Shown here piece by piece: positions 48,449 through 58,122 of a stretch of 64,000 nucleotides of DNA. The notes beneath the pieces are model-generated. The model was not told where the DNA came from. It saw only the letters and a list, made by a program, of their open reading frames with translations, and ran no database searches. The DNA lies in contig JAAYAX010000013.1 in the NCBI GenBank assembly GCA_012719175.1, forward strand, positions 1 to 64,000, given 5' to 3'. Position numbers and translations under genes: made by a program. Position 1 is the first letter of the stretch, and every line of letters starts with the position of its first letter. This stretch comes from Methanomassiliicoccus sp. (lineage in GTDB: Archaea > Thermoplasmatota > Thermoplasmata > Methanomassiliicoccales > Methanomassiliicoccaceae).

Positions 48449-50661
48449 CGCACCGTGGCCCCATTAGGGAGTCGCTCGTCAGCGGTGACGGGAGAGCCTT
48501 TCTCGGTGAAGAACACCAGGCATTCATCGGCCTCGGGCGAGGGCAGGAACACCGGGACCTTGGACCTCCCCATTCCCGGAGGACAGCGGCACTTCAACTT
48601 TCTGCCGATATCTATGCTCCCGTCCTCCTGGACCTCCCCGATGGTGAGGGTCAGTTTTTGGAAGTCCTTGAACTCGATCTGCTTCTCCCCGGGCGTCATG
48701 CCGCTGCTCACCTGATCGCCGGGCTCCGCCTCCGCGGGAGGTGCCAGCAAGGTAACCAGGTCCCCGGACTCGGCTGCCAGGAGCATCCCCTGGGACTCGT
48801 AGCCGCGCAGCTTGGCGGGCTTCAGGTTGGACACCACCACCACCTTCCGCCCTTTCAGCTCGTCGAGCGTGAAGTAGGCCTTCAGGCCGGCGACTATCTG
48901 CACCTTCCTTCCGATGTCCACCTGCATCAGAAGAAGTGAATCCGCGTTAGGGTGGTTCTGGGCATCGATTATCCTTCCCACCTTCAGGTTCAGGCTCTCG
49001 AAGCCTTTGAAGGCGGCATCGGCATCGTCCTTCTCGATAACGATCTTGGAGAACAAGGGTTTGGGCTCGAGCAGCTTCTGTCCCTCCGGTAGAGGGGCGG
49101 TGATGTTCTCCCAACCTTTGCTGAGTACAGTATCCTGGTGTCCCAGCAGCTTCCATGCTCCTTCTCCCGAACGCGGCAGGAAGGGGTAGCTCATCACAGC
49201 CAGCGCCTGGACCAGCTGCAGGTTGAGGTACAGCGCTGAGCCGCACTGTTCCCGGTCCTTCTTTATCAGCGCCCATGGTCCCACGCCGTCGAAGTAGCGG
49301 TTCCCGAACTGCGCCAGGTCCATGATGGCCTTGAGCCCTCGCTTGAACTCGCACTTCTGGAGGTTCTCATCGACCTCGGCGCGGGCCTTCTCGATGGCCT
49401 CCATCAACTCTTGCTTCTGGGCCTCGGTGCCGTGGTAGCTGGGCACCTCCCCGAAGTGCTTGAAGGTGAAGCTAAGAACGCGGTGGTAAAAGTTGCCCAG
49501 GGTGGCCACGAGCTCGTTGTTGATCTTGGTCTCGAAGTCCTCCCAGGTGAACTCCGAGTCCTTGTTCTCGGGCATGTTCACCGCCAGGTAGTAGCGGAGA
49601 GCGTCCACCTGGTAGCTCTTGAGGAGGGACGGGATGTCGATGGAGTTGCCCCGGCTCTTGGACAGCTTGTCCCCCTTGAAGGTAAGGAACTCGTTGGCAG
49701 GAACGTCGTACGGTAGGTTCAGACCCTCATATCCCATGAGCATTGCCGGCCATATGATAGTATGGAAGGGGATGTTGTCCTTGCCCAGGAAGTAATAGCC
49801 ATTGACCGCGGGATCGGCCCAGTACTCCTTCCAGGCATCAGGTCGCCCTACCATCTTGGCCCATTCCTTGGAAGCCGAGAGGTAGCCGATGACGGCATCG
49901 AACCACACGTAGATGACCTTGTCCTCCCACCCCGGCATCGGAACGGGCACACCCCAGGACATGTCCCTGGTGATGGGGCGGTCCGCCAGCCCGGCCTCCA
50001 GCCAGTTCTTGGTAAAAAGTTTCACCGAGCTCTTCCAATCCTCCTTGCCGGAGATCCACTCGATAAGCCGGTCCTGGAACGCGGTCAGCTTCAGGAAGAA
50101 GTGTTCGGTCTCTCGAAGCTCAGGCGCGGTGCTGCAGTGGACACACACGGCCTTCTCCAGCTCACCGCCCTCGAAGGCCTTGCCGCACCTCTCGCACTGA
50201 TCCCCCCTGGCCTTCTCGTTGCCGCAGGAAGGGCACGTACCTTCCACGTAGCGGTCGGGGAGGAACTTCTCACACCTCGGGCAGTAGTATTGGAGGGTGC
50301 CCTTCTTGTAAAGATAACCATGGTCCCTAAGGGTCTGGAACACATCGGTTACAACCTCGAAGTGGTTCTCCGTGTGCGTTTTGGTGAACAATGAGAACTG
50401 GATGTCAAGGCCCTCGATGGCCTTCTTGTTGATCTCATGGTAGCGCTCGGCGATGACCTCAGGGGTCACCCCCTCCTTCTCGGCCTTGACCGTTATGGGC
50501 GTACCATGCTGGTCCGAGCCGGATACCATGAGCACCTCGTTCCCATGAAGGCGGTGGTATTTCGAGAAGATGTCCGGGGGGAGGAGCGAGCCGGCCACAT
50601 GCCCCAGATGGATGGGGGCATTGGCGTACGGCCACGCGACGCACACTAGAACCTTGACCAT
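48445..50661 (-). CDS. metG: Methionyl-tRNA synthetase with C-terminal OB extension
   Basis: The 738-residue class I synthetase has the HLGH motif in NAPIHLGHVAGSLL, a Cys-rich connective peptide with four CxxC pairs (CPRC, CPSC, CERC, CVHC), and the KMSKS equivalent DKLSKSRGNS. After the helical anticodon domain a tRNA-binding OB domain follows, with NLKVGRIIDAQNHPNADSL. A further 80 residues begin FQKLTLTIGEVQEDGSIDIG, which looks like the start of a second, incomplete copy of the same OB domain. The gene is first in an operon with the PHP protein. Confidence 0.95.
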   Translation of the reverse strand: MVKVLVCVAWPYANAPIHLGHVAGSLLPPDIFSKYHRLHGNEVLMVSGSDQHGTPITVKAEKEGVTPEVIAERYHEINKKAIEGLDIQFSLFTKTHTENHFEVVTDVFQTLRDHGYLYKKGTLQYYCPRCEKFLPDRYVEGTCPSCGNEKARGDQCERCGKAFEGGELEKAVCVHCSTAPELRETEHFFLKLTAFQDRLIEWISGKEDWKSSVKLFTKNWLEAGLADRPITRDMSWGVPVPMPGWEDKVIYVWFDAVIGYLSASKEWAKMVGRPDAWKEYWADPAVNGYYFLGKDNIPFHTIIWPAMLMGYEGLNLPYDVPANEFLTFKGDKLSKSRGNSIDIPSLLKSYQVDALRYYLAVNMPENKDSEFTWEDFETKINNELVATLGNFYHRVLSFTFKHFGEVPSYHGTEAQKQELMEAIEKARAEVDENLQKCEFKRGLKAIMDLAQFGNRYFDGVGPWALIKKDREQCGSALYLNLQLVQALAVMSYPFLPRSGEGAWKLLGHQDTVLSKGWENITAPLPEGQKLLEPKPLFSKIVIEKDDADAAFKGFESLNLKVGRIIDAQNHPNADSLLLMQVDIGRKVQIVAGLKAYFTLDELKGRKVVVVSNLKPAKLRGYESQGMLLAAESGDLVTLLAPPAEAEPGDQVSSGMTPGEKQIEFKDFQKLTLTIGEVQEDGSIDIGRKLKCRCPPGMGRSKVPVFLPSPEADECLVFFTEKGSPVTADERLPNGATVR

Positions 50662-50732
50662 TATATCGCCAACGCATTGTGGAAGAAGGATTTAAGGTTG
50701 ACCGCATGTCCCGTGGATGGCATCACAATCAA

Positions 50733-50740
50733 CTTTTTAT
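50733..50740 (+). promoter_or_regulatory. TATA box of rli1
   Basis: ctttttat lies 25-32 bases before ATG 50765, giving a leaderless mRNA. This supports that start over the open frame from 50717. Confidence 0.5.
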
Positions 50741-50764
50741 CGGATGGCCCATATTGCGCACAGT

Positions 50765-52537
50765 ATGCGAATAGCCGTTCTGCTGAGGGACCACTGTCAG
50801 CCCAAGAAGTGCAACTCTGAGTGCAGGAACTACTGCCCCAAGGTGCGCACGGGCGTGGAGGCAGTGGTCATGGGCGAGAGCGGCCGTCCCGTGATATCTG
50901 AGGAGCTGTGCGTGGGCTGCGGGATCTGCGTGCACAAGTGCCCCTTCGAGGCCATCAAGATCATCGGCCTGCCGGAGGAGCTGAAGAGCGAGCTCATGCA
51001 TCAGTATGGAACGAACGGTTTCCGCATCTACCGCCTTCCCGTCCCCAAGAAAGGACTGGTCACCGGCATTCTGGGTCCCAACGGCATCGGTAAGACCACC
51101 TCCATCAAACTGTTGTCAGGGGATGAGGTTCCCAACTTCGGAGAGTACGATAACCCTCCCTCCAAGGAGCAGGTCCTAGATAGGCTCTCAGGAACGGAGC
51201 TGGGCGATTACCTCACCAAGGTGTACGCAGGGAAGGTTCGCACGGCGCTCAAGCCCCAGTACGTGGACAAGCTCCCCAAGGTGGCCAAGGGCGTGGTCAG
51301 GGACCTGCTGAGCAAGGTCGCGGAAAGGATGACCCCTGACGAGGCCGCGGAACTCCTGGACCTGCATGAGGTCATCGACCGTCCCCTGGACAAGCTGTCC
51401 GGAGGGGAGCTGCAGAGGGTGGCCATCGCGGCCTCGCTGCTGAAGGACGCGGACACCTACTTCTTCGATGAGCCTTCATCGTACCTGGACATCTATCAGC
51501 GGATTAAGGTCGCTCGCTTGATCCAGTCCTTGGCGGCCGAGAAGCAGGTGGTCGTCATCGAGCACGACCTCGCCATCCTCGATTTCCTGGCCGATAATGC
51601 CTACCTGGTCTACGGTTCCGAGGGGGCGTACGGTATCTTCGCCAACCCTCGGCAGGTGCGCATAGCCATCAACACCTACCTGGACGGATATATGCGGGAG
51701 GAGAACATCCGCTTCCGGGATACCCAGATCCGCTTCGAGTCCCATCCTCCCAGGGACAGCCAGCTCACCGTCCACCTCCTCGACTACGACCGCATGGAGT
51801 GCGACTTCAAACAGTTCAAGCTCAAGGTGGAGCCGGGCACCATCAGGATCGGGGAGTCCATAGGTGTGGTGGGCCCTAACGCCATCGGGAAGACCACCTT
51901 CGTCAAGATGCTGGCCGGAGTTCAGGAGCCGACACTGGGGTCGGTGGACAAGAGCGTCAAGGTCTCATACAAGCCGCAATATATCGCCCCTGACTTCGAC
52001 GGCACGGTGCTGGAGCTGTTCACCGCCACCAACCTCGAGTTCTTCCAGTCAGGCTTCTTCGAGAGCGAGATCGCCCATCCTTTGATGCTCAAACGCCTCT
52101 ATGATAAGAACGTCAACAACCTCTCCGGGGGGGAGCTGCAGAGGGTGGCCATCGCCATATGCCTGTCCCGGGAGGCGGACATGTACCTCCTGGACGAGCC
52201 TTCCGCGTACCTTGATTCCAACCAGAGGATGGAGGCGGCGAAGACCGTCCGCAGGGTCATGGAGAAGAGGGGACGCAGCGCGCTCATCGTCGACCATGAC
52301 ATCTACTTCCTGGACATGGTCTCTGACTCCATGATGGTGTTCGATGGCATCCCCGGTCGCGAAGGCAAGGCCAACGGACCGTTCGATATGAGGGTGGGCA
52401 TGAACATGTTCCTCAAGAACGTCGACGTCACCTTCCGGCGGGACAACGACACCAACAGGCCGCGGATCAACAAGCCCGGATCAAGACTGGATAGGGAACA
52501 GAAGGAGATAGGGGAGTACTACTACAGTGGAGCCTAA
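50765..52537 (+). CDS. rli1: Ribosome-recycling ATPase ABCE1/Rli1
   Basis: The 590-residue protein splits ribosomes after termination. The N-terminal iron-sulfur domain has CQPKKCNSECRNYCP and CVGCGICVHKCPFEA (two [4Fe-4S] clusters). Two ABC domains follow with Walker A GPNGIGKTT and GPNAIGKTT, and signatures LSGGELQRVAIA in both. Walker B regions are YFFDEPSSYLD and YLLDEPSAYLD. The hinge domain is intact. Start ATG 50765 (MRIAVLLRDHCQPKKCN) is fixed by the leaderless promoter. It is universal in archaea and rare in bacteria. Confidence 0.97.
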   Translation: MRIAVLLRDHCQPKKCNSECRNYCPKVRTGVEAVVMGESGRPVISEELCVGCGICVHKCPFEAIKIIGLPEELKSELMHQYGTNGFRIYRLPVPKKGLVTGILGPNGIGKTTSIKLLSGDEVPNFGEYDNPPSKEQVLDRLSGTELGDYLTKVYAGKVRTALKPQYVDKLPKVAKGVVRDLLSKVAERMTPDEAAELLDLHEVIDRPLDKLSGGELQRVAIAASLLKDADTYFFDEPSSYLDIYQRIKVARLIQSLAAEKQVVVIEHDLAILDFLADNAYLVYGSEGAYGIFANPRQVRIAINTYLDGYMREENIRFRDTQIRFESHPPRDSQLTVHLLDYDRMECDFKQFKLKVEPGTIRIGESIGVVGPNAIGKTTFVKMLAGVQEPTLGSVDKSVKVSYKPQYIAPDFDGTVLELFTATNLEFFQSGFFESEIAHPLMLKRLYDKNVNNLSGGELQRVAIAICLSREADMYLLDEPSAYLDSNQRMEAAKTVRRVMEKRGRSALIVDHDIYFLDMVSDSMMVFDGIPGREGKANGPFDMRVGMNMFLKNVDVTFRRDNDTNRPRINKPGSRLDREQKEIGEYYYSGA

Positions 52538-53190
52538 GGAGGACAGTACATCTTCTGCTGTCTTCTCCTGATGACGTAGTAGACCACCAGGGCCAGCGCT
52601 CCCACCAGCACCACGATCTCCAGCGGGCGGTACAGGTCCTCTATGGTCTGCCAGTTCTCTCCCAGCACCAATCCCATGTAGGACAGTACGAGGCACCAGG
52701 GGAAAGACCCGATAGTGGAGAGGACGATGAAGCGCTTGAAAGGCATGCATGCCATCCCCGCCGGGAGGGAGATGAAGGTCCTGACCACCGGAAGGAGCCG
52801 GGAGCCGAACACCGCCCAGTCCCCATACTTTCTGAACCAGCACTCCGCAAGGTCGAGGTGCCTCTCGTTCATGCGTATGTAGCGGCCGTACCTCTTGACC
52901 AGGGGGCGGCCGCCCTTGAGACCTACATAGTAAGCTATCGCCGATCCTACTGTGCAGCCAAAAGTGCCTGCCAGGGCCACCATCAGCATGTCCAGGATGG
53001 AATCGCCGAAGACCGATATCCTTCCCTGATAAACTAAAGCTCCGGCGAAGGGCAGCACTATCTCGCTGGGAATGGGTATGCACATGCTCTCAATGGTCAT
53101 TAGCGTGAACACGCCCGGCAGACCCAGGAATCCCAGGATCCCCATGATGAGCTCCACTCCCCAAGCTATCAATCCCTCTATGAAGCCCAT
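52534..53190 (-). CDS. DedA-family membrane protein
   Basis: The protein of about 218 residues has five or six membrane segments and the DedA motifs: ESMCIPIPSEIVLPFAGAL, then GSAIAYYVGLKGG, and F/YGSRLLPVVRTFISLPAGMA. These proteins affect membrane potential and drug tolerance, and some are thought to be lipid scramblases. ATG 53190 is preferred because the TATA-like stretch (53214-53224) puts transcription start near it; ATG 53208 would lie before that start. It is convergent with rli1, overlapping by four bases. Confidence 0.85.
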   Translation of the reverse strand: MGFIEGLIAWGVELIMGILGFLGLPGVFTLMTIESMCIPIPSEIVLPFAGALVYQGRISVFGDSILDMLMVALAGTFGCTVGSAIAYYVGLKGGRPLVKRYGRYIRMNERHLDLAECWFRKYGDWAVFGSRLLPVVRTFISLPAGMACMPFKRFIVLSTIGSFPWCLVLSYMGLVLGENWQTIEDLYRPLEIVVLVGALALVVYYVIRRRQQKMYCPP

Positions 53191-53301
53191 TGCCGATTGC
53201 CACTGCATCTATCTATATTAAATTTTCTCGGGCGAGATTCATCGACCTGACGAAAAGGTTTCATAGGCTGCCATGCCTACCAATGGCCGTTAGGTGAGAG
53301 C

Positions 53302-54486
53302 ATGGAAGCGGTGCAAGTAACGGACGGCATTTTTTGGGTCGGGGCTATCGATTGGAACATCCGCAATTTCCACGGATATTCCACTTCCATGGGCTCGACC
53401 TATAACGCATACCTCATAACCGGGGAGAAGAACATCCTGATCGATACGGTCAAGAGGCCGTTCTTCGAGGAGATGGTGAGCAGGATAGGGAGCGTCATGG
53501 ACCCCCAGAAGATCGATATAATTGTATCTAACCACACCGAGATGGACCACTCCAGCAGCCTGCCCCTGATGCAGGAACTGACCGGGGCTACGGTACTGGC
53601 ATCCCGGATGGGGGTGGAAGGTCTCCGCCTTCACTTCCCCCAGCTGAGGACGGAGATGGTCAAGGACGGTCAGGAGATCAAGCTGGGAACGAAGACGCTC
53701 AAGTTCATAGACACGCCCATGCTCCACTGGCCGGATTCCATGTTCACCTACGTGGAGGAGGACAAGGTCCTGTTCAGCATGGATGCCTTCGGCCAGCACT
53801 ATGCCACGACCAAGAGGTTCGACGACGAGGTGGACCAGGACGTCCTCTACCAGGAGGCGGCGAAGTACTATGCCAACATCATACTCCTGTTCAACTCCCA
53901 GGTGGAGAGGACCATCCAAAAGGCCAAGGACATAGACATCAAGATCATCGCCACGTCCCATGGGGTGATCTGGCGTAAGAACCTGGGAAGGATATTCGAA
54001 CTGTACTCTCAGTGGTCCAGCTCCCGTACCAAGGAGAAGGCGGTCGTCGTCTACGACACTATGTGGAACTCCACTCGCATCATGGCCGAGGAGATCGCCG
54101 AGGGGATCGCCTCCGAGGGGGTCGAGGTCAGGGTCATGAAGCTGGGCGAGACCGACCGCAGCGAGGTCATGAAAGAGGTGCTGGACTCCCGGGCGGTGGT
54201 GATAGGTTCCCCCACGCTCAACAACAACCTGTTCCCCTCTGTCGCGGACATGATTTACTACCTCCGGGGCCTACGGCCCACCAACCGCATCGGGGCGGTG
54301 TTCGGATCTTATGGATGGGCCGGAGGGGCCGTAAAGATGGCGCAGGACCTGCTCAAGGGAAGCGGCCTGGAGCTTCCCATGGAGCCCTACCAGGTGAGGT
54401 TCGTTCCTCAGGAGGAGGAGCGCCGGAAATGCCGGGAGTTCGGCAGGACCATCGGCCTGAAGATCAAGGAGAAGAGCAGCGGTTGA
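53302..54486 (+). CDS. fprA: FprA-type flavodiiron protein (F420H2 or rubredoxin oxidase)
   Basis: The 394-residue enzyme reduces O2 to water. The metallo-beta-lactamase part has the di-iron ligands in SNHTEMDHSSSLP, plus later His and Asp in the sequence MDAFGQHYA and ATSHGVIW. The C-terminal flavodoxin domain has VVYDTMWNSTRIMAEEIAEG for FMN binding and ends in a Lys-rich tail. In methanogens, FprA uses coenzyme F420H2 as donor; here the donor is not shown. It is the main oxygen-defence gene in this window. It follows DedA in divergent orientation. Confidence 0.93.
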   Translation: MEAVQVTDGIFWVGAIDWNIRNFHGYSTSMGSTYNAYLITGEKNILIDTVKRPFFEEMVSRIGSVMDPQKIDIIVSNHTEMDHSSSLPLMQELTGATVLASRMGVEGLRLHFPQLRTEMVKDGQEIKLGTKTLKFIDTPMLHWPDSMFTYVEEDKVLFSMDAFGQHYATTKRFDDEVDQDVLYQEAAKYYANIILLFNSQVERTIQKAKDIDIKIIATSHGVIWRKNLGRIFELYSQWSSSRTKEKAVVVYDTMWNSTRIMAEEIAEGIASEGVEVRVMKLGETDRSEVMKEVLDSRAVVIGSPTLNNNLFPSVADMIYYLRGLRPTNRIGAVFGSYGWAGGAVKMAQDLLKGSGLELPMEPYQVRFVPQEEERRKCREFGRTIGLKIKEKSSG

Positions 54487-54576
54487 GCGCCACGTATCGG
54501 TCTCGGTCTCTCCTAAGGCTCCGTTATCTACTGGTCCGGACCAGGATGGGAGGGATGTAAAGGATTTCCGGGCCCA

Positions 54577-56547
54577 TCACACCATGTTGTGCTTCCGTCT
54601 CAGCAGGAAGATGAGCAGGAAGGCCCCTCCGAGGCCCAGAGGCAGGAGGATGAGGAGAACGTTGAGACCTGACTCAGTTCCCTCCAGGACCACCAGGCTG
54701 CTGACCGAGGGGCTGATGCTGGAATCCATGTTGAGGACGCCGACACGGTAGCTCGAGGACCCGGTAGGGGCATTGATATCGGTGAAGCTCCTGGCCCCAC
54801 TGTCGGTGATCAGCCCGATGACATCATCGTTACTCCCGGCGACTGCACGGTATACCACGAAACCTCCTACCTCGCCTGAGGAGGAGTTGCCCTCGGGCAT
54901 GGACCAGGTGATCACCGCGGAATCGCCGCTGCGGACCACCTTGACATCGGTGGGCGTGGGGGGAGGGTACAGAGAGGTGGCCGTTACCATGGACCGTTGT
55001 CCCTCTCCATTGGCGTTGACCGCGGCCACGGCATATACGTATGCGGTCCCGGGCACAGCGCTGGTATCCTTGATCGTCATATCGGTCACCGCGGCGAGCT
55101 TCGCTAATGACCCTTCATCCGCGCCCCGATACACGTTGTAGGCGATGATGGAAGCACCCCCATCAGCCGGAGGGCTCCATGACAGGGTCACGGTCATCGG
55201 TCCTGCCTGGCCCTGAAGATCGGTGATCTCACCGGGCAGGGCAGTGGGATGGGCGACCGCCACATCGCTCATGGCCCCCTCTCCGGCATCGCTCACAGCC
55301 GCCACTGCATAGAAGTACTCCAGTCCGTTGGTTACCATCGTGTCGTTGAAGAACAATGTCTCGTTCACGGTAGCGTACGCTGCCAGTTCACCTGACACCG
55401 TTCCTCTGAATATCTTGTACTCAGTGATGGGGGCGTCCGAGGGGGGGACCGACCACGTGATGTTGACGAAGGACAGGCCGCTGGTCGCGGCCGCCATGGG
55501 GGCCGCGGGCGGACCGAAGGTGGTCTGCTGGAAGATGGTCGACGCCTGTCCGAATCCCGCGGAGTTGTGCGCACTTATCCTGAAGGAGTAGAAGGTGCCG
55601 TCAAACAGGCCGAGAAGGGTGTACTCGGTCACGTTGCCGGTCAGGGCGCTGTGTGAGAGGTCGTTAACGGAGGTTCCATACTCTAACAGATACCCGTCGA
55701 TGGCGCTCCCCCCATCGTAGGGGGCCGTCCAGTTGATGGTTATGCTCTTCAACCCGGGAGCTGCCTGTACCTGCTCAGGTACGGACGGGACCGTATGCGG
55801 AGTGCCCTGGACCACATCACTGGACTCTCCCTCGTAGATGCCGTTAGAGGCCTTTACGACGTAGTAGTAGGTCTGTCCGTTCACCACGGAGGTGTCGTTG
55901 TAAGAAAGGTTCAATCCTGTGTCCGCGAGTAGGACCTCGCTCCCGGGGGAGTCGGAACGGTAGACCAGGTATCCGGTCAAGGGTATGCCGCCAGTGTCCG
56001 TGGCCGCTGACCAGGAGATCTGGTTGTAGCTAGGCCCGCTGACGACCGAGACGACCATGGGCGCACTGGGCTCGCCCAGCCTGGCAGCCGTTAGCCCGGA
56101 GACCTCGGAGCTGAACGGACCCTGGCCGCCGCTGTTAAAGGCCGCGACCGAGATGTAGTAGGTGGTACTCTCGGCCAAGCCGGAAATGGTGTATGTCAGG
56201 GAGGTTCCCGCGGAGGCTGAGTAGGTCCTGGTGCCAGGAACCATGTCCCAGAAGACACGGTACTCGATTATGGACGAAGTACCTGTATAATCAGGGGCGT
56301 TCCACGTCACCTGGAAGGTGTTTCCAGAAGGCGATAGGATGACGTTCTTAGGCTCCGAAGGCAAATCGCCATTGTCGGCACCTTCTGAAGCTAGGATCCT
56401 TGAACCCGCACGAAATGAGCTGTCCGTTCCCACCACAGTGGACGCCCCGCTGGGGTCGTCCTGCGCCACATGGGAGCTTCCAAAGACAAATACGGCTCCG
56501 GATATCAGCAGAGCCGCTGCTAGCAGCATGGCCGCGACCTTTTTCAT
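54577..56547 (-). CDS. Surface protein with six fibronectin type III domains and a C-terminal anchor
   Basis: The 656-residue protein has a signal peptide (MKKVAAMLLAAALLISGAVF), about 60 residues of Asp/Ser-rich linker, then six FN3 domains in a row, each with the P-x-x-P start and the YxV/W-pattern (for example PSEPKNVILSPSGNTFQVTW). A membrane segment LNVLLILLPLGLGGAFLLIF and the basic end RRKHNMV fix it to the membrane. FN3 domains usually mediate adhesion or hold other proteins. ATG 56547 has AAGGTGAT upstream; the longer frame to 56709 has no signal peptide. Confidence 0.85.
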   Translation of the reverse strand: MKKVAAMLLAAALLISGAVFVFGSSHVAQDDPSGASTVVGTDSSFRAGSRILASEGADNGDLPSEPKNVILSPSGNTFQVTWNAPDYTGTSSIIEYRVFWDMVPGTRTYSASAGTSLTYTISGLAESTTYYISVAAFNSGGQGPFSSEVSGLTAARLGEPSAPMVVSVVSGPSYNQISWSAATDTGGIPLTGYLVYRSDSPGSEVLLADTGLNLSYNDTSVVNGQTYYYVVKASNGIYEGESSDVVQGTPHTVPSVPEQVQAAPGLKSITINWTAPYDGGSAIDGYLLEYGTSVNDLSHSALTGNVTEYTLLGLFDGTFYSFRISAHNSAGFGQASTIFQQTTFGPPAAPMAAATSGLSFVNITWSVPPSDAPITEYKIFRGTVSGELAAYATVNETLFFNDTMVTNGLEYFYAVAAVSDAGEGAMSDVAVAHPTALPGEITDLQGQAGPMTVTLSWSPPADGGASIIAYNVYRGADEGSLAKLAAVTDMTIKDTSAVPGTAYVYAVAAVNANGEGQRSMVTATSLYPPPTPTDVKVVRSGDSAVITWSMPEGNSSSGEVGGFVVYRAVAGSNDDVIGLITDSGARSFTDINAPTGSSSYRVGVLNMDSSISPSVSSLVVLEGTESGLNVLLILLPLGLGGAFLLIFLLRRKHNMV

Positions 56548-56775
56548 CCCATCACCTTCGACTATGTCCACATAGACTATCCAGATAAAAAAGGAGCGAC
56601 TCCGCGAGGGATCTGCTACGGACCAGGCGATGGTACGACCTAAGGTGTCTGCTTCCCTTATACTGTCGGTGCCTCGCCAGGGAAGCGGCCTGTGTAAAAG
56701 GCCAGGCACGGAGAGTTGGAACGAACTTTGTACGTGATTTAAAAATTGAAGGAAAAGGGCTTTCGCCGTTGGTTC

Positions 56776-58032
56776 TCAGCCCGAGGCTTTGACCCCGTTG
56801 CTCCGTGCCTTGATCTTGGTGGACTTGACGGCCTTTAGACCGCAGGCCTTCTTCATCTCGTCGACCTTATCTACTTTCTCCCAGGTGAACTCTGGCTCGC
56901 TCCTTCCGAAGTGGCCGTAGGCCGAGGTCAGCTGATAGATGGGACGCCGGAGGTCAAGGGTCTCCATGATGCCGTCGGGAGTGAGGTCGAAAACCTGGGT
57001 CACCGCCTTGGCGATCTTTTCCTCGGACACCACTGCGGTACCCTTGGTGTCCACCATGACCGAGACAGGGTGAACGACGCCAATGGCATAGGCGACCTGC
57101 ACCTCGACCTGCTTGGCCAGGCCCGCGGCGACGATGTTCTTGGCGATGTATCGGCACATATAGGCAGCGGAACGGTCCACCTTGGTGGGGTCCTTACCTG
57201 AGAACGCGCCGCCTCCGTGGCGGCCCATGCCCCCGTAGGTGTCCACTATGATCTTGCGTCCGGTGAGGCCGCTGTCCCCGCTGGGTCCACCGATGACGAA
57301 CCTGCCCGTGGGATTGATGTGGTACTTGGTCTTGCCGTCGACCCACTTCCCACATATCGGCTTGATCACCTTCTCCTTTATGGCCTTCTCGATGATAGCG
57401 TGCACCTTCGCATCGTCGGCCTCGCCATTGATCTCCGGCGCGTGCTGTGTGGACACCACCACGGTGTCTATCCTCTTGGGCACACCGTCCTCGTACTCAA
57501 CGGTCACCTGGGTCTTGCCATCGGGCCTCAGCCACGGCAGCGTCCCCTCCTTGCGGAGCTTGGCTAGCTGCATGGCCAGCTTCTGGGCCATGAGAATGGG
57601 GAGAGGCATCAGCTCCGGGGTCTCATCGGTGGCGTATCCGAACATGAGCCCCTGGTCCCCTGCGCCGGTAGCGAGCTTCTTGCCCTTCTTCTCGCGGCAG
57701 ACGCCCATGTTTATGTCCAGGGACTGATCGTGGAGGGACGAGAGCACGCTGATGTACTCGGAATCGAATCCATACTCGGGCTGGTCGTAACCGATGTCCT
57801 TTACCGCCTGCCGGATGACCTTGTCCGCGTCCACCAACACCCGCTTGCAGGGATCGGTCTTGAGCTCCCCCGCCACGACCACTATGCCTGTGGTGGCCAT
57901 GGTCTCGATGGCACAATGGGCATTGGGATCCTGTGCCAGGTAGGCATCAAGGACGGCATCGGATATCCGATCGCAGAGCTTGTCCGGGTGACCTTCGGTG
58001 ACGGACTCAGAGGTGAAAAAGTGGCTGACCAT
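56776..58032 (-). CDS. metK: S-adenosylmethionine synthetase, bacterial type
   Basis: The 418-residue enzyme makes SAM from methionine and ATP. It carries the bacterial/eukaryotic signatures [35 protein letters not shown] and [19 protein letters not shown]. Archaea usually have a distinct MAT family of the same length but little similarity, so this looks like a replacement by transfer. The Lys and Asp active-site residues are present. It is divergent from an XRE-CBS regulator, and both promoters lie in 58033-58122. Confidence 0.96.
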   Translation of the reverse strand: MVSHFFTSESVTEGHPDKLCDRISDAVLDAYLAQDPNAHCAIETMATTGIVVVAGELKTDPCKRVLVDADKVIRQAVKDIGYDQPEYGFDSEYISVLSSLHDQSLDINMGVCREKKGKKLATGAGDQGLMFGYATDETPELMPLPILMAQKLAMQLAKLRKEGTLPWLRPDGKTQVTVEYEDGVPKRIDTVVVSTQHAPEINGEADDAKVHAIIEKAIKEKVIKPICGKWVDGKTKYHINPTGRFVIGGPSGDSGLTGRKIIVDTYGGMGRHGGGAFSGKDPTKVDRSAAYMCRYIAKNIVAAGLAKQVEVQVAYAIGVVHPVSVMVDTKGTAVVSEEKIAKAVTQVFDLTPDGIMETLDLRRPIYQLTSAYGHFGRSEPEFTWEKVDKVDEMKKACGLKAVKSTKIKARSNGVKASG

Positions 58033-58067
58033 TTCTAATCACACTTGGGACGAGGAGAATACAATAG

Positions 58068-58079
58068 AGTATATATACT
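58068..58079. promoter_or_regulatory. Palindromic TATA region between metK and the XRE-CBS gene
   Basis: agtatatatact is a perfect 12-base palindrome that includes TATA-like sequence in both directions, about 36-47 bases before the metK ATG. It is probably the metK TATA box; the plus-strand gene has its own tataaat at 58098-58104. Confidence 0.5.
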
Positions 58080-58105
58080 TTAACGCATTTTTTGAGGTAT
58101 AAATC

Positions 58106-58122
58106 TATAACTGTTGGTTATA
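58106..58122. promoter_or_regulatory. Inverted repeat before the XRE-CBS gene
   Basis: TATAAC-tgttg-GTTATA, perfect 6-base arms, ends at the base before ATG 58123 and lies just after the TATA box. An XRE protein binding here would repress its own gene. Confidence 0.5.
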
